DNA from: Echiichthys vipera
Taxonomy: Eukaryota; Chordata; Actinopteri; Perciformes; Trachinidae
Direction of reading: 5' to 3'
Assembly (NCBI GenBank): GCA_963691815.1
Contig: OY829654.1
Coordinates: 24,894,771 to 24,958,770, forward strand
DNA length: 64,000 bases
Under the pieces are notes generated by a model that saw nothing but the letters and a program-made list of their open reading frames with translations, was not told the origin of the DNA and searched no databases. This document shows, one piece after another, positions 48,621 to 62,024 of the stretch. Every line of letters begins with the position of its first letter. Position 1 is the first letter of the stretch. A program made the position numbers and the translations under genes.

Positions 48621-49400
48621 TCTTTATCCACTTCCAGCTGTCTGTCACAACTGCACTTTCACATTTGTAAACAGGAACAAGAGTTCTTCTTCTTCTGCTG
48701 CTTATTTACATTTCTTCTTCTTCTTTTTTAATTAGGCAGACTAGACACAGCTATGCCTGCCGCTGCCCCCTGTTGCTTCTTAAAAGAACTACATCATCTC
48801 CTTTTGTACAATCCTGTTTTGTGAAGATAATCCACCAATGTATTTGTTTTAACCTAAGAAACACCCACTGATCTATAAACCCCCACTGAAACCACATCCA
48901 GGAACATTTCAGGAAGTTGTGCTAGAAACCCCCACTTTACGCTTTTCCACACTTGCTTAGGCAAGGCTGGGACACATCTTGATTGCAGTCACATAACAGC
49001 CAGATGCATCAGATCATAAATCCTCCCATTTAAGAAGCTTGAAAAAGTGAACATTCGACATTTATGCTTAAGGATGAATTGATCAGCTGACTACTTGTTC
49101 ATTCATTCATTCATTCATCTTGAACTGCTTGGAACCGATCCCAGCTGACATTGGGCATGAGGCGGGGTACGACCTGGAAAGGACGCCAGTCTATCGCAGG
49201 GCACATAGAGACGAACAGAGACAGACAACCATTCACACTCACAGTCACACCTACGGGCAATTTAGAGTCATCAATTAAACACATGCATGTTTTTAGACTG
49301 TGGGAGAACCTGTAGAAAACCCACGCAGACACGGGGAGAACATGCAAACTGAGCACAGAAGGGCCCCAGCCGGGATTCAGACCAAGAACCCCCTTGCTCT

Positions 49401-50595
49401 TGCTGAACTTGCTGAACTGGCTATCTACCTCCACTCCTGTCCTCAAAGCTGTGAACTACTGGTTGATTCACAATTCCACTTATTCTGTTCACTCTGTTTA
49501 TAATGTTACTGGACTGTTGCACTACGCCACTTATTTACTCTGTTTATAATATTACTCCGGTCTGTTGCACTACGCCACTTATTTACTCTGTTTATAATGT
49601 TACTGGACTGTTGCACTACGCCACTTATTTACTCTGTTTATAATGTTACTCCGGTCTGTTGCACTACGCCACTTATTTACTCTGTTTATAATGTTACTCC
49701 GGTCTGTTGCACTACGCCACTTATTTACTCTGTTTATAATGTTACTCCGGTCTGTTGCACTGCGCCACTTATTTACTCTGTTTATAATGTTACTCCGGTC
49801 TGTTGCACTACGCCACTTATTTACTCTGTTTATAATGTTACTCCGGTCTGTTGCACTACTCCACTTACTTATTTATTCTGTTATTATGTTCACACCGGAC
49901 TTATTCTGTTACTCTGTTCTTACTGGTCCACTTGATTCTGTTAGTTATGTTAATTTATGGTATTAATGCACTGCTCCACTTTATTGTGTCTATCAGGTCT
50001 TATATTGTATCCATCACAGCACTATGGTCACTTTATTTTTCAGTATTCATCTGTTACACAGAGCTAGCATATACTTAGACTGCTGTTTTCCTGCCATGCA
50101 CCACTATCACTTTATTATTTAGCTTATAGTTGTATATTATATTTATACTCTATTACTGCACTATAGTTCCGTTACGCCTGCTCATTACACACATGTATCA
50201 TGTCTGACCTCATCTGAATCTGATCACTGTCCACTTATATCTTCTCTGCACTACAGTTCTGTTTATACCTGTTTCAACAGTCTACTGCATGTTTACACTG
50301 TTACCATCATATACACCCGCTCACATGTCTGCTTACATCTGATACACACATGTCTTTCTACATCTCACGCCGACGATGTTCTCTGTATCTAACCTGTACT
50401 AACACACTAACATCCTGACACTTATTCTACCTGTACTAACACACTAACATCCTGACACTAACTCTTCTTTTACACTTTATTCTTGTGTTAGGTTCAAATG
50501 TTTTTGTATAATTGCACTGTCGTTATTTGCTGCTCTGTGTGCCCTGAATTGCCCCCCGGGGACAAATAAAGTTGTTTGAATTGAATTGAATTGAA
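49401..50595 (+). mobile_element. Retroelement 3' end inserted into the V-SINE of arm 2
   Basis: The insert is flanked by TTGCTCT at 49394-49400 and 50596-50602. Arm 1 shows the empty site once (AGAGCAA at 45336-45342), which fixes the borders. The end reads CCCGGGGACAAATAAAGTTG and then a (GAATT)n tail, as in a non-LTR retroelement. There is no open reading frame for a protein, so it is a 3' UTR-type truncated copy or a non-autonomous element. Confidence 0.8.
49506..49880 (+). repeat. Minisatellite, 46/48-bp unit, about 7.5 copies
   Basis: Units start at 49506, 49552, 49600, 49646, 49694, 49742 and 49790, with a diverged partial unit at 49838. The unit reads TTACTCCGGTCTGTTGCACT, then ACGCCACTTATTTACTCTG and TTTATAATG. 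Units 1 and 3 have GGACTG instead of CCGGTCTG and are 46 bp. Because 48 is a multiple of 3, open frames repeat through it; these are artefacts. Confidence 0.92.
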
Positions 50596-50670
50596 TTGCT
50601 CTGACTACTTTTCAGCACAAAATGTTTCCTCTGTGATTGTAAGTCGGATTTTAATACTGTGCCTGTAGAA

Positions 50671-52439
<1,769 letters not shown>

Positions 52440-52552
52440 ACCGCTCAAAAACAGCAGCTAGCTCACGTCAATGTGCAACTTCCTCTCTTTATAACGCTGC
52501 AGCTCGCTCCTTCACCGGCTGGCTTTGCTGTATTTTACCCACATTCAACGAG
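52440..52552 (+). promoter_or_regulatory. slc35e2: Probable slc35e2 non-coding first exon and promoter
   Basis: Sequence ending TTCAACGAG|GTAAGAG (52552/52553) has a perfect donor. TATTTCCGGTTT at about 52211-52222 and AAAATGGCGGACAGGAG at about 52398 resemble ETS and YY1 type sites of TATA-less promoters. The exon would join the acceptor at 53878 (CTGGCAG). The start site is not defined. Confidence 0.5.
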
Positions 52553-52736
52553 GTAAGAGTTATTTGCGTCTTGAATTTGCACCTCTCTAGCTAACTTCAC
52601 ACTGAACTTCAGATCTCTCTCAAGTCTGTGTGTTTATCGGCAGTTTCATTTGTTTGTCGCTGAGAACAAAGCTCAGGGTGTTTTAAAAGATACTGAACAG
52701 CTCACAGTCTTTGAACGTTACACCAAATAGATAAAT

Positions 52737-52931
52737 GGGGGTCCAATGCTTCTCCTGGAGAGCTGCTGCCCTGCATGCTTTAGGTTTCCCCCTGTTCTAA
52801 CACACCTGAGTCAAATGATTTTCAAACCTGTGTAAAGCTTCAGCAGATCTTTAGACTCAGGTGTGTTGGAGCAGGGAGAGACCTAAAGCATGCAGGGCAG
52901 CAGCTCTCCAGGAGCAGGATTGGGCACCCCT
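52737..52931. mobile_element. Palindromic MITE, arms about 80 bp
   Basis: TCTCCTGGAGAGCTGCTGCC, then CTGCATGCTTTAGGTTTC, are mirrored by GACCTAAAGCATGCAGGGC and AGCAGCTCTCCAGGAGCAGG. The centre carries AAAGCTTCAGCAGATCTTT. This is a familiar fish miniature element, in the 5' UTR intron of slc35e2. Confidence 0.8.
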
Positions 52932-53214
52932 GGTTTAAAGTGATTTATGTTTAGTTCACCTGCTGCCTCAGTCCTCAGTAAGTAACAGGCTCAGTTTGGC
53001 TCAAAGCTTCCTCTCATATGATGGGGCTCGGCTGATGTTGTTAATCATGCAGCATCAGTGTTCAGTACATATGTAGTTGATAGTATGTGACAACAGTTTA
53101 AGTATGAATGTGAACTATAGAGATGATTATTGTGCTTTGTGTGATTGAAAATTATCAAACCAGCATTAACAAAACACTGTGTAGGTTTCTGAATGATGTG
53201 AGGACAAAATCTAG

Positions 53215-53598
53215 GTAACTTCATATCTTGATATATATATTTTTTTATATATCGTGATATGGCATCTTTTCTGGTAACTCAACAAATAAATAGTCTGTAT
53301 GAAATAACCACATGGTTTAGCCTATGTTGTATGCTCTTCTGTAAATACTGTACAAATGAAAAGTGTTTTCTCATGTTAAGAACTTTAGTGCAAAATGAAC
53401 ATAGCAGTTTAAAGTTAAATTAATATATTTCTTTTTTTTCAGCTATACTCTGACTTTGTGCATGCATTCACACAAATACAGAGTAATGGGATTAAGGAAA
53501 TTTAGTTTGTATGTGCTTGTTATTATCAGTTTTGATGACGTAACTGTAAAAAGACGATAAATTATCATATTGGATTACCGCCCAGCCCTACCCCCAGC
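53215..53598. mobile_element. hAT-like element (CCGCCCAGCCCTA terminus)
   Basis: The right end, ATATTGGATTACCGCCCAGC, then CCTA, is typical of fish elements starting TAGGGCTGGG. The left part holds CTTGATATATAT and ATCGTGATATGGCATC. The left limit is approximate. Confidence 0.5.
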
Positions 53599-53680
53599 TA
53601 TTTCAGATAGTCTGTAAAGTGTCCTGAGATAACCTCTGTTATGATTTGGCACTATAAATAAAATTGAATTGAATTGAATA
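53599..53680 (+). repeat. Retroelement tail (GAATT)n
   Basis: GTCTGTAAAGTGTCCTGAGA, then TATGATTTGGCACTATAAAT, with an AATTGAATTGAATTGAAT tail. It is the reverse orientation of the repeat at 46938-47035. Confidence 0.6.
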
Positions 53681-54071
53681 ACATTTTCTTAGAGGTTTGA
53701 GTTAATGTGCTTGTTATTGTCAGTTTATACAATTTATTAAATTATGAAGACAATGATTTTGGTATATCACAATGCTCTACTTTGTGATTGTTGTAAAAAG
53801 TAGACGGACAATCTCTAAATGTGTATGTGACACAGTATGTTAAATGTGATCTCTACCTTTGCTTCTCTCACCTGGCAGAAGACTCTCCAGCTCCAGCAGC
53901 AGAGGACACCTGGACTCACATCATTCCCATACGTATTTACTGCAACACTGAGAGACTGATCGACTGCTGGACCAATCAGAAGATGGACTAACCATCAACC
54001 TTCACCGACCCCTCACCTCCAACTTATCACCCACCTGTTGGGCCCCTGGATGCCCTCAGACGACAGGTGCA

Positions 54072-57000
54072 ATGCCAGGCGGCAGGCAGACTCCTAGGCA
54101 CCCGCTGTGGCGCCTCCTGTCACCATTCCGCTCCAGGCAGGAGCGAGTGGTGCTGGCCCGCAGCGAGAGCCTGCCAGGGGAGCAGGTGCTGAAGATCACA
54201 GTCACAGAGACCACGGTGATCGAGGCGGAGTCAGGGGTGTGGAACTGGCGCTCGATGACCTACCTGGGCCTCTGGTACTTCTTCAGCTTCTGCACCTTGT
54301 TCCTCAACAAGTACATCCTGTCACTGCTGGAGGGGGAGCCCAGCATGCTGGGTAAAGAAAAGGAAGAATAAACTTCTGCTAATACAAATATCTGTATTAA
54401 CTAGACTAAATAACGCATGGAAGTTGTATGTTCTGTATAAAATCTTATAGGACTATACAGGTGGTTTTGCAGGATTTAACCCTTTTATATATTGCATGTG
54501 TGTTTTGTGTTACTGCTAAACATTTATAAAGCATACCATGAGTCTTATTATTGTTTTGATTATTTGACAATTCATTTTAAAAAAGACACTTAGATGGTTG
54601 CAGTTCCAGTGTACATACACATTTAAAAGAATAACACAATAAAAGTGGAACTGGACGTAGTACCATTGTGGTGTTTATTGTAGTTGGATGTTGTAGAGGT
54701 GTGTTGAGATTTAAAAACAACTTGCTGACACACGCAGCTGTCTCTAGAAAAGTTATCTATTCCAGTGAGCAACCTTGAATTGTTTTGTCAACATTATAAT
54801 ATATGAAAAAAATGTATATATATAGTATACAATAATACTTTAATGTAAGTCCAAATACCTTTTTCATAATGTCCATAAGAGCTTATAGCTTTACTCTAAA
54901 ATTGACTTTTACAACCACACATTGTCATTAGTTCTATATATTTAAGGTGGATTGAAGGTTTTGTTAAATTTTGAGGCAAATCTTATTGAAAAATATGGAA
55001 TTATTTATTACAATGGATTTCGTAATTCACACATTTTATGTCATTTTAAGTTGATTTTTGTTTGTTGTTTACTGAAATAAATGGAAACCAAAGGATGTGC
55101 TTATCACCTATGCTGCTGCAGATTTGTCAACCTGGTAAATATTAGGTTACTGTAACAGCTCATGTTTATTTGACATTCATGCTGCAGGTGTTTGTGTTTG
55201 TGGCAGTAACTCTATGTTGTTGTCTCCATGTGCTCCCCAGGTGCTATTCAGATGCTCTCCACCACCATCATAGGCTTCCTAAAGATGTTTGTGCCCTGTT
55301 GCCTGTACCAGCACAAGTCCAGAACTGAGTACCCCTCAAACTTCATCATGATCATGCTGTTTGTTGGACTCATGAGGTGGGTCCCCTCTCTTTTTAGTAA
55401 TAAAGTAAATCGCCAGTTAGAGACTAACTAGCTTCTAAGAAAGTAGTGCAGACTATATATTTACAAATACTAACGCAAGCTGTTGTTTTTCTAAAAGTCC
55501 AGTATTGAGTCACCTTTGTCCCCATTTGCCAGGTTCACCACTGTGGTCCTGGGCTTGGTGAGCCTGAAGAATGTGGCGGTGTCTTTTGCAGAGACAGTGA
55601 AAAGCTCAGCACCCATCTTCACCGTCATCATGTCCAGGCTGATCCTCGGAGAGTACACAGGTAGGGGCCACACTGATGCATGTCTGTATGAGGCTACTGT
55701 CTGATGTCAGGGCTTTAGAAGTGAAGTGATCTGAATATCTGATCTTTATTTTTTCTTTACAGAACATATGATGCAGAAAATGATGCTCAGGATGATTTAA
55801 AAATGGTGTCACGTAGTTTGTCCAGCAGAGCGTGACTGAACATGCAGTAGTAATGTTTATTTAGCTATTTATATTTATTTATTCCTTATTTTCTCAGTGT
55901 TTATTTGTAGGAGTGGTTGACAATGTAATATATTGTATGTACAATAAGTTACATTGTTAAATGTGAGGCAGATAATGATTTTAGTGACATATGAAACAGG
56001 AGATCTCAAAAAGCAGATCTATATCGAGTTCACTTGACGACACCTTTACCTTGGCATGAATGTGGTCTGACCAGTAGAACTGCCACAGGGAAACTAGGTC
56101 AACACTCTTTTGTTATTAATTGTGGTGACTCCTTTCACTGTGTTTGTGGTTTGTGCTCCAATATGCAGGGCTGTGGGTGAACCTGTCCCTGTTCCCTGTC
56201 ATGGCCGGTCTGGCCCTCTGTACAGCCACGGAGATTAGCTTCAACATGCTTGGCTTCTCCGCCGCTCTCTCAACCAACATCATGGACTGGTAGTGCCGCA
56301 CTCAAAACAATGAGCTATCCCCACGGCACGGTAAAACTTTATATAACACTTTACTTCTGATCTCAGTTTGCAGAACGTGTTCTCCAAAAAACTGCTCAGC
56401 GGAGACACGTACAAGTTCAGCCCTCCAGAACTGCAGTTCTATACCAGTGCAGCAGCAGTCATCATGCTCATACCTGCCTGGATGTTCCTCTTGGTAGGCT
56501 CACACACAGTTGCTACAAGTAGTATTGTACTGTATTATTGTTAAAGTTAAGAATGTTTACGGTATGTTATAATAACTAAAGCCTGTAGTCATTTGTGTTA
56601 TTAATTATAAAAAAAATCCAATTTCTGTCAGATGTTAGGGCGCACTCACACTGTCCATCCGTATCGTGCTTTAGGGTACTTGTCCCCCCCTCCTTCTCCC
56701 CCAGCTGGCCAGGACCGTTTGTACTCACACTGCCTAGGCCTCGGCGGAATGCTTCTTGCTGCCTATACGTCATCACACTGTAACACGTCACATGCATTGA
56801 TTGACGTCATTGCGGTGCGTCACTTTATTTACAAATCTTTCAATAGACCTCAGAGTTTTTGTGCGTCTTCTCCAACTGTTTTTGAATACACACTATAAAC
56901 ACTCCACCTCCACATCACACCAACGTGAACGTGAACCTTTTGGTGCCATTGATTTAAATGTCCGCGCATGATCCGTCCTTCTTTTTTCTATGTCCGACCA

Positions 57001-59276
57001 GGCGCACATAAAATGACGTCAGAACTGCCGTAGGCCTCGGGCTCGTGCTCGTACTCGTGCGCACGCTCGTGCTCGTACATGTGCAAACGTGCTTTACAAA
57101 AGCCCACCTCTCCCAAGTGGGCCGTGTCTGGCAAGCGTACCGCGCCTAGACGCACTACGGTTGCACTCACACTGTTCAAACAACTAGAGTTTACCCGTGA
57201 AATGTGCTTGGGCACTGTACAGATGGACATTGTGAGTGCACCCTTAGACAATAAAGGAGCAATATTGAGATAATAAAAAAGTTAATAGATTATTAATTAA
57301 ATCTACAGGATGTGGCAGGACTGAGGGTCAAGGTTCAAGTATCAGTTGTAATGTTGATGTTTGTCATGCTCCATGTTTCAAGGACATCCCAGTGATCGGG
57401 AAGAGTGGGCGAAGCTTCGCCTTAAGTCAAGACGTTATCCTCTTGCTGCTTTTCGACGGCGGCCTGTTCCACCTGCAGAGCGTCACTGCCTACGCTCTCA
57501 TGGGGCGGATTTCCCCTGTTACCTTCAGGTAGGAGACAGGCACAAAACCTATTTATAAAGCCCCTCTCACACATGCAGTCTTTCCCCTAAATGTGCAGGG
57601 ACGTTTCCTGCATGGGGTCATGTGTCAATGGGAGCAGGGATCCATATTCAGAGAAATCTTTTCAAAGGCTGCACACGATTCAATACGTTCTTCTTACAAA
57701 CAATACTAATCAGTGTTGAGTTGAGTTGATGTTTCTCCACAAAGAAGCATGCAAAAGCACCACTTTAAATCTTGTGCTTAACAGAAGTGTTCTCAGAAGT
57801 TTCTTGTAAATAAGCCATCCAGCATGACGGTGTCCGTCCTTACCGACAGAATTTCCTGAATCTCGTCGTCCCCCCAGTTAGACTTTTTTGTTGGCGTCTT
57901 TATGTGAATCACCCTTCTTCTTTCATGCAACACGCCCACTCCATCGCTGTGAATGCTCCAGACAATGAGAGGCTCTATTTACACATGGGCCTAAAGGGCA
58001 TTACGCAGACTTTGTACTAGGGAGCTGGCAGGGTAAAGTCTGTTTAATGTTTGGTCCAACTAATTCAGACATTGGTGTTCTGACACACAGCTGCTCTGGG
58101 TAATGTCTAGACATGTTCAGCTTTACAATGTATGGCTATAGTAACCATCCAAGGAAAATGCAGATAGGGTTGCCATGAAAAGTGTGAGAAGGTGTGTGCG
58201 TAAATGTTCCTGAATGTGACTGCATGTATGAATAATGAAAAGCATTAGGTTATTGCAGTAATTTACCAGGGACTATGTGTGAAAGAGGCTTTACATGGCT
58301 CTTAATCTTTACTGAAACCGTTGACAACATGTTGTCACGTTTGGTAACTTGTGTCCCAAAAGGCTGATATACCAGCTGCAGGCTTTAGTTTCCTGATGAA
58401 GCTAATGTTGAAGATAACAGTGGACACTATTGGCCACTTTATTGGGTACGCCTGCCTGAATATGACCCCCTTTATCTCCAGTACAGTACATAGTGTAACA
58501 GAGTTTTTGATAAGGTTTATGCTCGGTTGGACTTCTTATGTTAAGGTCATTTGACTGAGCTGAAATCTCGGTCACCAGCCTGAAATGATGAGAAAATTAT
58601 GACCAGACCAGAGCCCATGGCCATGGGAGGAATCAGGTCAACAATAATGACGTTTAAATCATGCTAAGTTAGTATTAGTCTGTTTGTTAGTATCAGTGAA
58701 ATCAGTGCTAAGGCCAAAAAAACGCGACCACATATTTGTGCTGCTGATTCTGACTCATGCTCATGTACAGGTTTGGATCATCTTTATCTTTTAGTAAACA
58801 GAAGTGGTGTCTGACATGGTCTTCTACTGCTGGAGATATACATACACACTGCTGTGGCACTGTGCTCAGACTGATCTGTCCCTTTTCCACTGAACTCTTC
58901 TATTGACATGTCATGTTTTGACATACAGATCCATAACTAAATAGTTGAGTGAGCCAGGCATCTTTATAATACTGATCTCATCCAGGCCATGAATTGGATA
59001 AATTTGGTGTTAACGGCAACAGTAAAACCATCTCATCTCTTCTTCAGCGTGGCCAGTACCGTCAAACACGCCCTGTCGATTTGGCTGAGCATCATCGTGT
59101 TCAGCAACCACATCACCTTCCTCAGCGCCATCGGCACAGTCCTCGTGTTCCTCGGGGTCTTCTTGTACAACAAGGCCAGGCAGATCCAGAGAACGACCTT
59201 ACAGGCCATGGCTGCTGAGCAGAACCATAAACCACTTCTGCAGGACCAGAACGTCCAAACCCCTCAGTCACACTGA
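54072..59276 (+). CDS. slc35e2: Solute carrier family 35 member E2 (7 coding exons, 388 aa)
   Basis: A member of the triose-phosphate/nucleotide-sugar transporter superfamily (SLC35E branch); the substrate is not established, and endomembrane location is inferred from the family. Coding exons are 54072-54351, 55241-55376, 55533-55660, 56169-56289, 56367-56493, 57383-57528 and 59048-59276 (TGA), with matching phases. The length compares with about 405 aa in human SLC35E2B. The N-terminus (MPGGRQTPRHPLWRLLSPFR) is cytosolic and basic. The first membrane span includes YFFSFCTLFLNKYIL. Family-typical stretches are SLKNVAVSFAETVKSSAPIF, SFNMLGFSAALSTN and SVASTVKHALSIWLSIIVF. About ten spans are expected. 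The C-terminus is hydrophilic. The 5' UTR part of exon 2 (from 53879) contains a minimal upstream frame, ATG GAC TAA, at 53983-53991. Confidence 0.94.
56635..57247. mobile_element. MITE with about 25-bp terminal inverted repeats (slc35e2 intron)
   Basis: The left terminus, TTAGGGCGCACTCACACTGT, and the right terminus, GACATTGTGAGTGCACCCTT, are inverted. The interior has CG-rich repeats of CTCGTGCTCGTACTCG near 57038-57080 and no transposase frame. CpG density is higher than in its surroundings. Confidence 0.75.
57557..58295. mobile_element. MITE with AAAGCC(T/C)CTCTCACACAT termini (slc35e2 last intron)
   Basis: Left end TAAAGCCCCTCTCACACATG, right end TATGTGTGAAAGAGGCTTTA. The right-end sequence GTTCCTGAATGTGACTGC also occurs, diverged, at 45886-45972 with its own TATGTGTGAAAGAGGCTC. 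That shows arm 1 of the inverted duplication abuts a copy of this family. Confidence 0.7.
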
Positions 59277-59443
59277 GGACACTAAAGACTAAAATGCTGC
59301 CTGAAATGGGATCAAGGTATGAACAGAATTCAGTGTGCTTACCTGTCGCTGTCCACACCGGATGACCGTGCTTACATTCCAGTAACAGAGGACCCACCTT
59401 TTGGTTATTTTCCCAGGATCCATTTAGTGTCATGTCTTAGAGC

Positions 59444-59950
59444 TTAAAGGTGCAATGTGTCAGATATGGACAGATTTTTAGTTTAAAACATTAAAAAAAT
59501 GAACTAACATAACTACAAAGTGTAAAGAAGTAATAGTTTCAACCTCGTCAAAGACATCTTGTGTTGCAGAGATAACCACTGAAATTAGCATGCTAACCAG
59601 CTAGCCCCAGCACGTCCTGTCTTGTTACACCACTTGTGCCTCCAGAGGTGGTAGTGCGTCAATGTAGCGTCCAGTCTGCCAACATTAGAGGACGAAGAAG
59701 TAGAAGCAGCCGTACCGTTAGTGTTAGAACAGTTAGCCGGTTTACACCCGAAACTGAAAAACCCCTACACCTGAACTGAGACTCTACTTTAAGAGACTGT
59801 TACAGTGAATTAATCTCAGTTAGTTTTAGAGGACATGGCAGGTGTTTTGCATCTAACTAAACTAAATCATGCATTTCTTGCACAAAGTGAAATGCTGCCG
59901 CCTTTCTTTTCAGAGCATTTGGCCTGGAACTACACATTTCACATTTTAGG
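59444..59950. mobile_element. MITE (TTAAAGGTGCAATGTGT type)
   Basis: The left end, TTAAAGGTGCAATGTGTCAG, is mirrored by a decayed ACTACACATTTCACATTTTA. The interior includes AGCATGCTAACCAGCTAGCC. This is a common fish repeat inside the presumed slc35e2 3' UTR. Confidence 0.6.
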
Positions 59951-61187
59951 GTAAAGTTTGGCGACTGGCTTGGTACAGGTGTCTGTTTGACGAATCCATC
60001 ACTAGTCCGGTGCAACAGTATAGACTGAATTTCTTACACAAGAATAAACCTTGATCCTTTGCCTTGCCTCTTTGTGAAAGAGGAAGCTCAGGGTGTCCTT
60101 CAGCCTTTTGAAGGAAGTGACTTTATCTCGTATCTGTGGTACAGCAGCCTGCTGAATGTTTGTGAATATCTGTATAGCGTTAAAAGATTTTAATTCTTTG
60201 GTGGTGTAACTTACACTGTAAAATTGATCTTGATTGCATCTGAATATAAGATGTGAATAGATGGGAGGCCTTTTGGAGTCTTGTCCGGCCAAAGCTTCGA
60301 CTTGCCGTTTGACACATTTTTAAACGTGTGAAACATTTAGAAAGCCACTTTCTGCATTCCTCCCTCATCGTCTCCTCCATCATGAAGTGAATACTGCAGG
60401 TGTATGTAGGGGTTTTATGTTCTTTCATTTTGTTTTTCTATGTAAACTGTCTCTTAACCAAATGCATGCTGGGATAGCAGCCCTGGCCTGAACAAGAAAA
60501 GGCCTCAGAGGAGGGATGAAGGGATCGATGAGCTGCTGCAGATCAAACAAGAGAGGTTTTAGAAACGAGACAGGGCAACAGTCATTTCCTGTATCTGTGT
60601 CCTGTGTGTTGTCGCAGCCCCGCCTCTTTAGGCGAGTAGCGGCAGGTCATGAGTGTATTGATTGAAAAGAATATGAACACAGATTATGATTGATCCCTTC
60701 GCCCCATAGTCACTGAAATAATATTGGACCCATTTTTTTTTTTTACAAATACACAGTTATTCATTAAAGGAGTTTGCTTCTCGTTTAACACTTTTTATTT
60801 TAATAATTATGTTAAAAATACATTTTAAAAAAACTCCTGATGCGGTGAGTCGTCAATTTACATAGTAGTCAATACCCTGGGGGGAACACTGCAGTCTACA
60901 AACCAACTGTACTATTTACTGTACTCACTGTAGTTGAGGCACTCAGTTTTCTTGTGCAATGAGAGTTTTAAAGATCTGTTTTACAAGAGAGAAACAGCAC
61001 AACTATACAAGTATCAAAAAGCTAAAAACATTGATTAACTTATTAGTAGCAGCATTACAAATGCACTCACTTTTTTACCTCTAAATAAAATATGAACTTC
61101 CAGTTTGTGGCAAAACTTGTTGACAAGCTGTTGTTCTTTCCCTGTTGGATCTATTTTTTTTTAACCATGTCACTGTGTTCCCAGATC

Positions 61188-61373
61188 TCAGCTGGTTGCA
61201 GTGTTCATCACAATCAGAACCAATGTTCTGAACAGATATACCCAACTTGTGTTAATAATAATAGTACTATCCTTGAAATGCTTCATGCGAAATGCAATCA
61301 GTCAGTCCCCTGTGAAGTTCTACTTGTGGGATTCAATGTAAACCCTATGCCACTGTTGAAAGAGTGTGTGTGA
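61188..61373 (+). other. Cys-rich open segment, possible lectin-domain remnant
   Basis: A pyrimidine-rich tract ending TGTTCCCAG (acceptor-like) is followed by an open frame to TGA at 61371-61373. The frame contains NSTILEMLHAKCNQSVPCEV. The order of cysteines and the KCNxxxxCxV pattern faintly resembles a galactose/rhamnose-binding lectin (SUEL) domain, but the family's DPC...KYL end is missing. It has no upstream exon, so it is more likely chance or a decayed fragment. Confidence 0.15.
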
Positions 61374-62024
61374 GCCACCCTGTGGTTGTTGCTACTGTAA
61401 ACAAACATTTTCAGTCCGTGAATAAATTTGTAATAAGAGCTGTGTTGACAAATGAATTCCCATGTTGACATCTTGCCAAAAACCAGCTGCACGTTGCCAA
61501 TAACAGATCTGATCCAAGTCTCCTCTGCTGTTGTGTGTGCTAATATCTTTTGAGGTCAGTGAATCCATCAGGTGTCTGATAGGACGGGTCTGTGTTAATC
61601 ATCGTCAGTCTGACAATCACCTTACTTTGACCATTTTAGCAATGCTCTACATTTGCTGCAGTTTGTGTGCCTCAAGAAGCGATCTTTCTTTTCTGACGTT
61701 AAATAAAGGTTGTTTGACTGACATTTATTTACCCACTAAACACGGTAACTTCCTGTTGTGCTTCTAAAAACCAGGTGTGGGCTTTCACTGGATGTCTCTT
61801 TTTACGCTTCTCTTCCATATTAAGTCTTCAGAGTGCTGCTTCAAGAGGCGAGTCCAGACGTGCAGAGTTGTTTTGTGTATTTGTGTCATTAGAGGCTTAG
61901 AAGTGTTGAGGAAGGGAGAACTGTTTGTTTGGGAACGTGCAAATCAAAGATGTAAAAAATATTCAGTAATGTTACTCTTTAGTGAGGATGTCATGATGTT
62001 GGTGGATACTGTGTAGAAAATAAA

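Larger units (their letters stand above)
48886..50670 (-). repeat. Inverted duplication, arm 2, interrupted by a 1.2-kb insertion
   Basis: Reverse complement of 45267-45900. The left part, 48886-49400, holds the non-SINE flank and most of the V-SINE. The right part, 50603-50670, holds the remaining flank (ACTACTTTTCAGCAC to GCCTGTAG). The V-SINE target duplication is visible as ACTACTT at 49090-49096 and 50604-50610. The arm begins about 280 bp upstream of the TATA box of the minus-strand gene. Confidence 0.85.
59277..62024 (+). other. slc35e2: slc35e2 3' UTR and downstream sequence (extent uncertain)
   Basis: The sequence following the stop codon contains an element at 59444-59950. The best distal poly(A) signal is AATAAA at 62019-62024, followed by a T-rich TTTTCTCTTC. 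A shorter UTR ending near 60045 (AATAAA) is equally possible. Confidence 0.35.

Noticed and set aside
49597..49966. Tandem-repeat 'protein' frames of about 110 aa
   Set aside because: The 48-bp minisatellite unit is a multiple of three, so any frame stays open. All frames repeat, and the region is inside an inserted retroelement.
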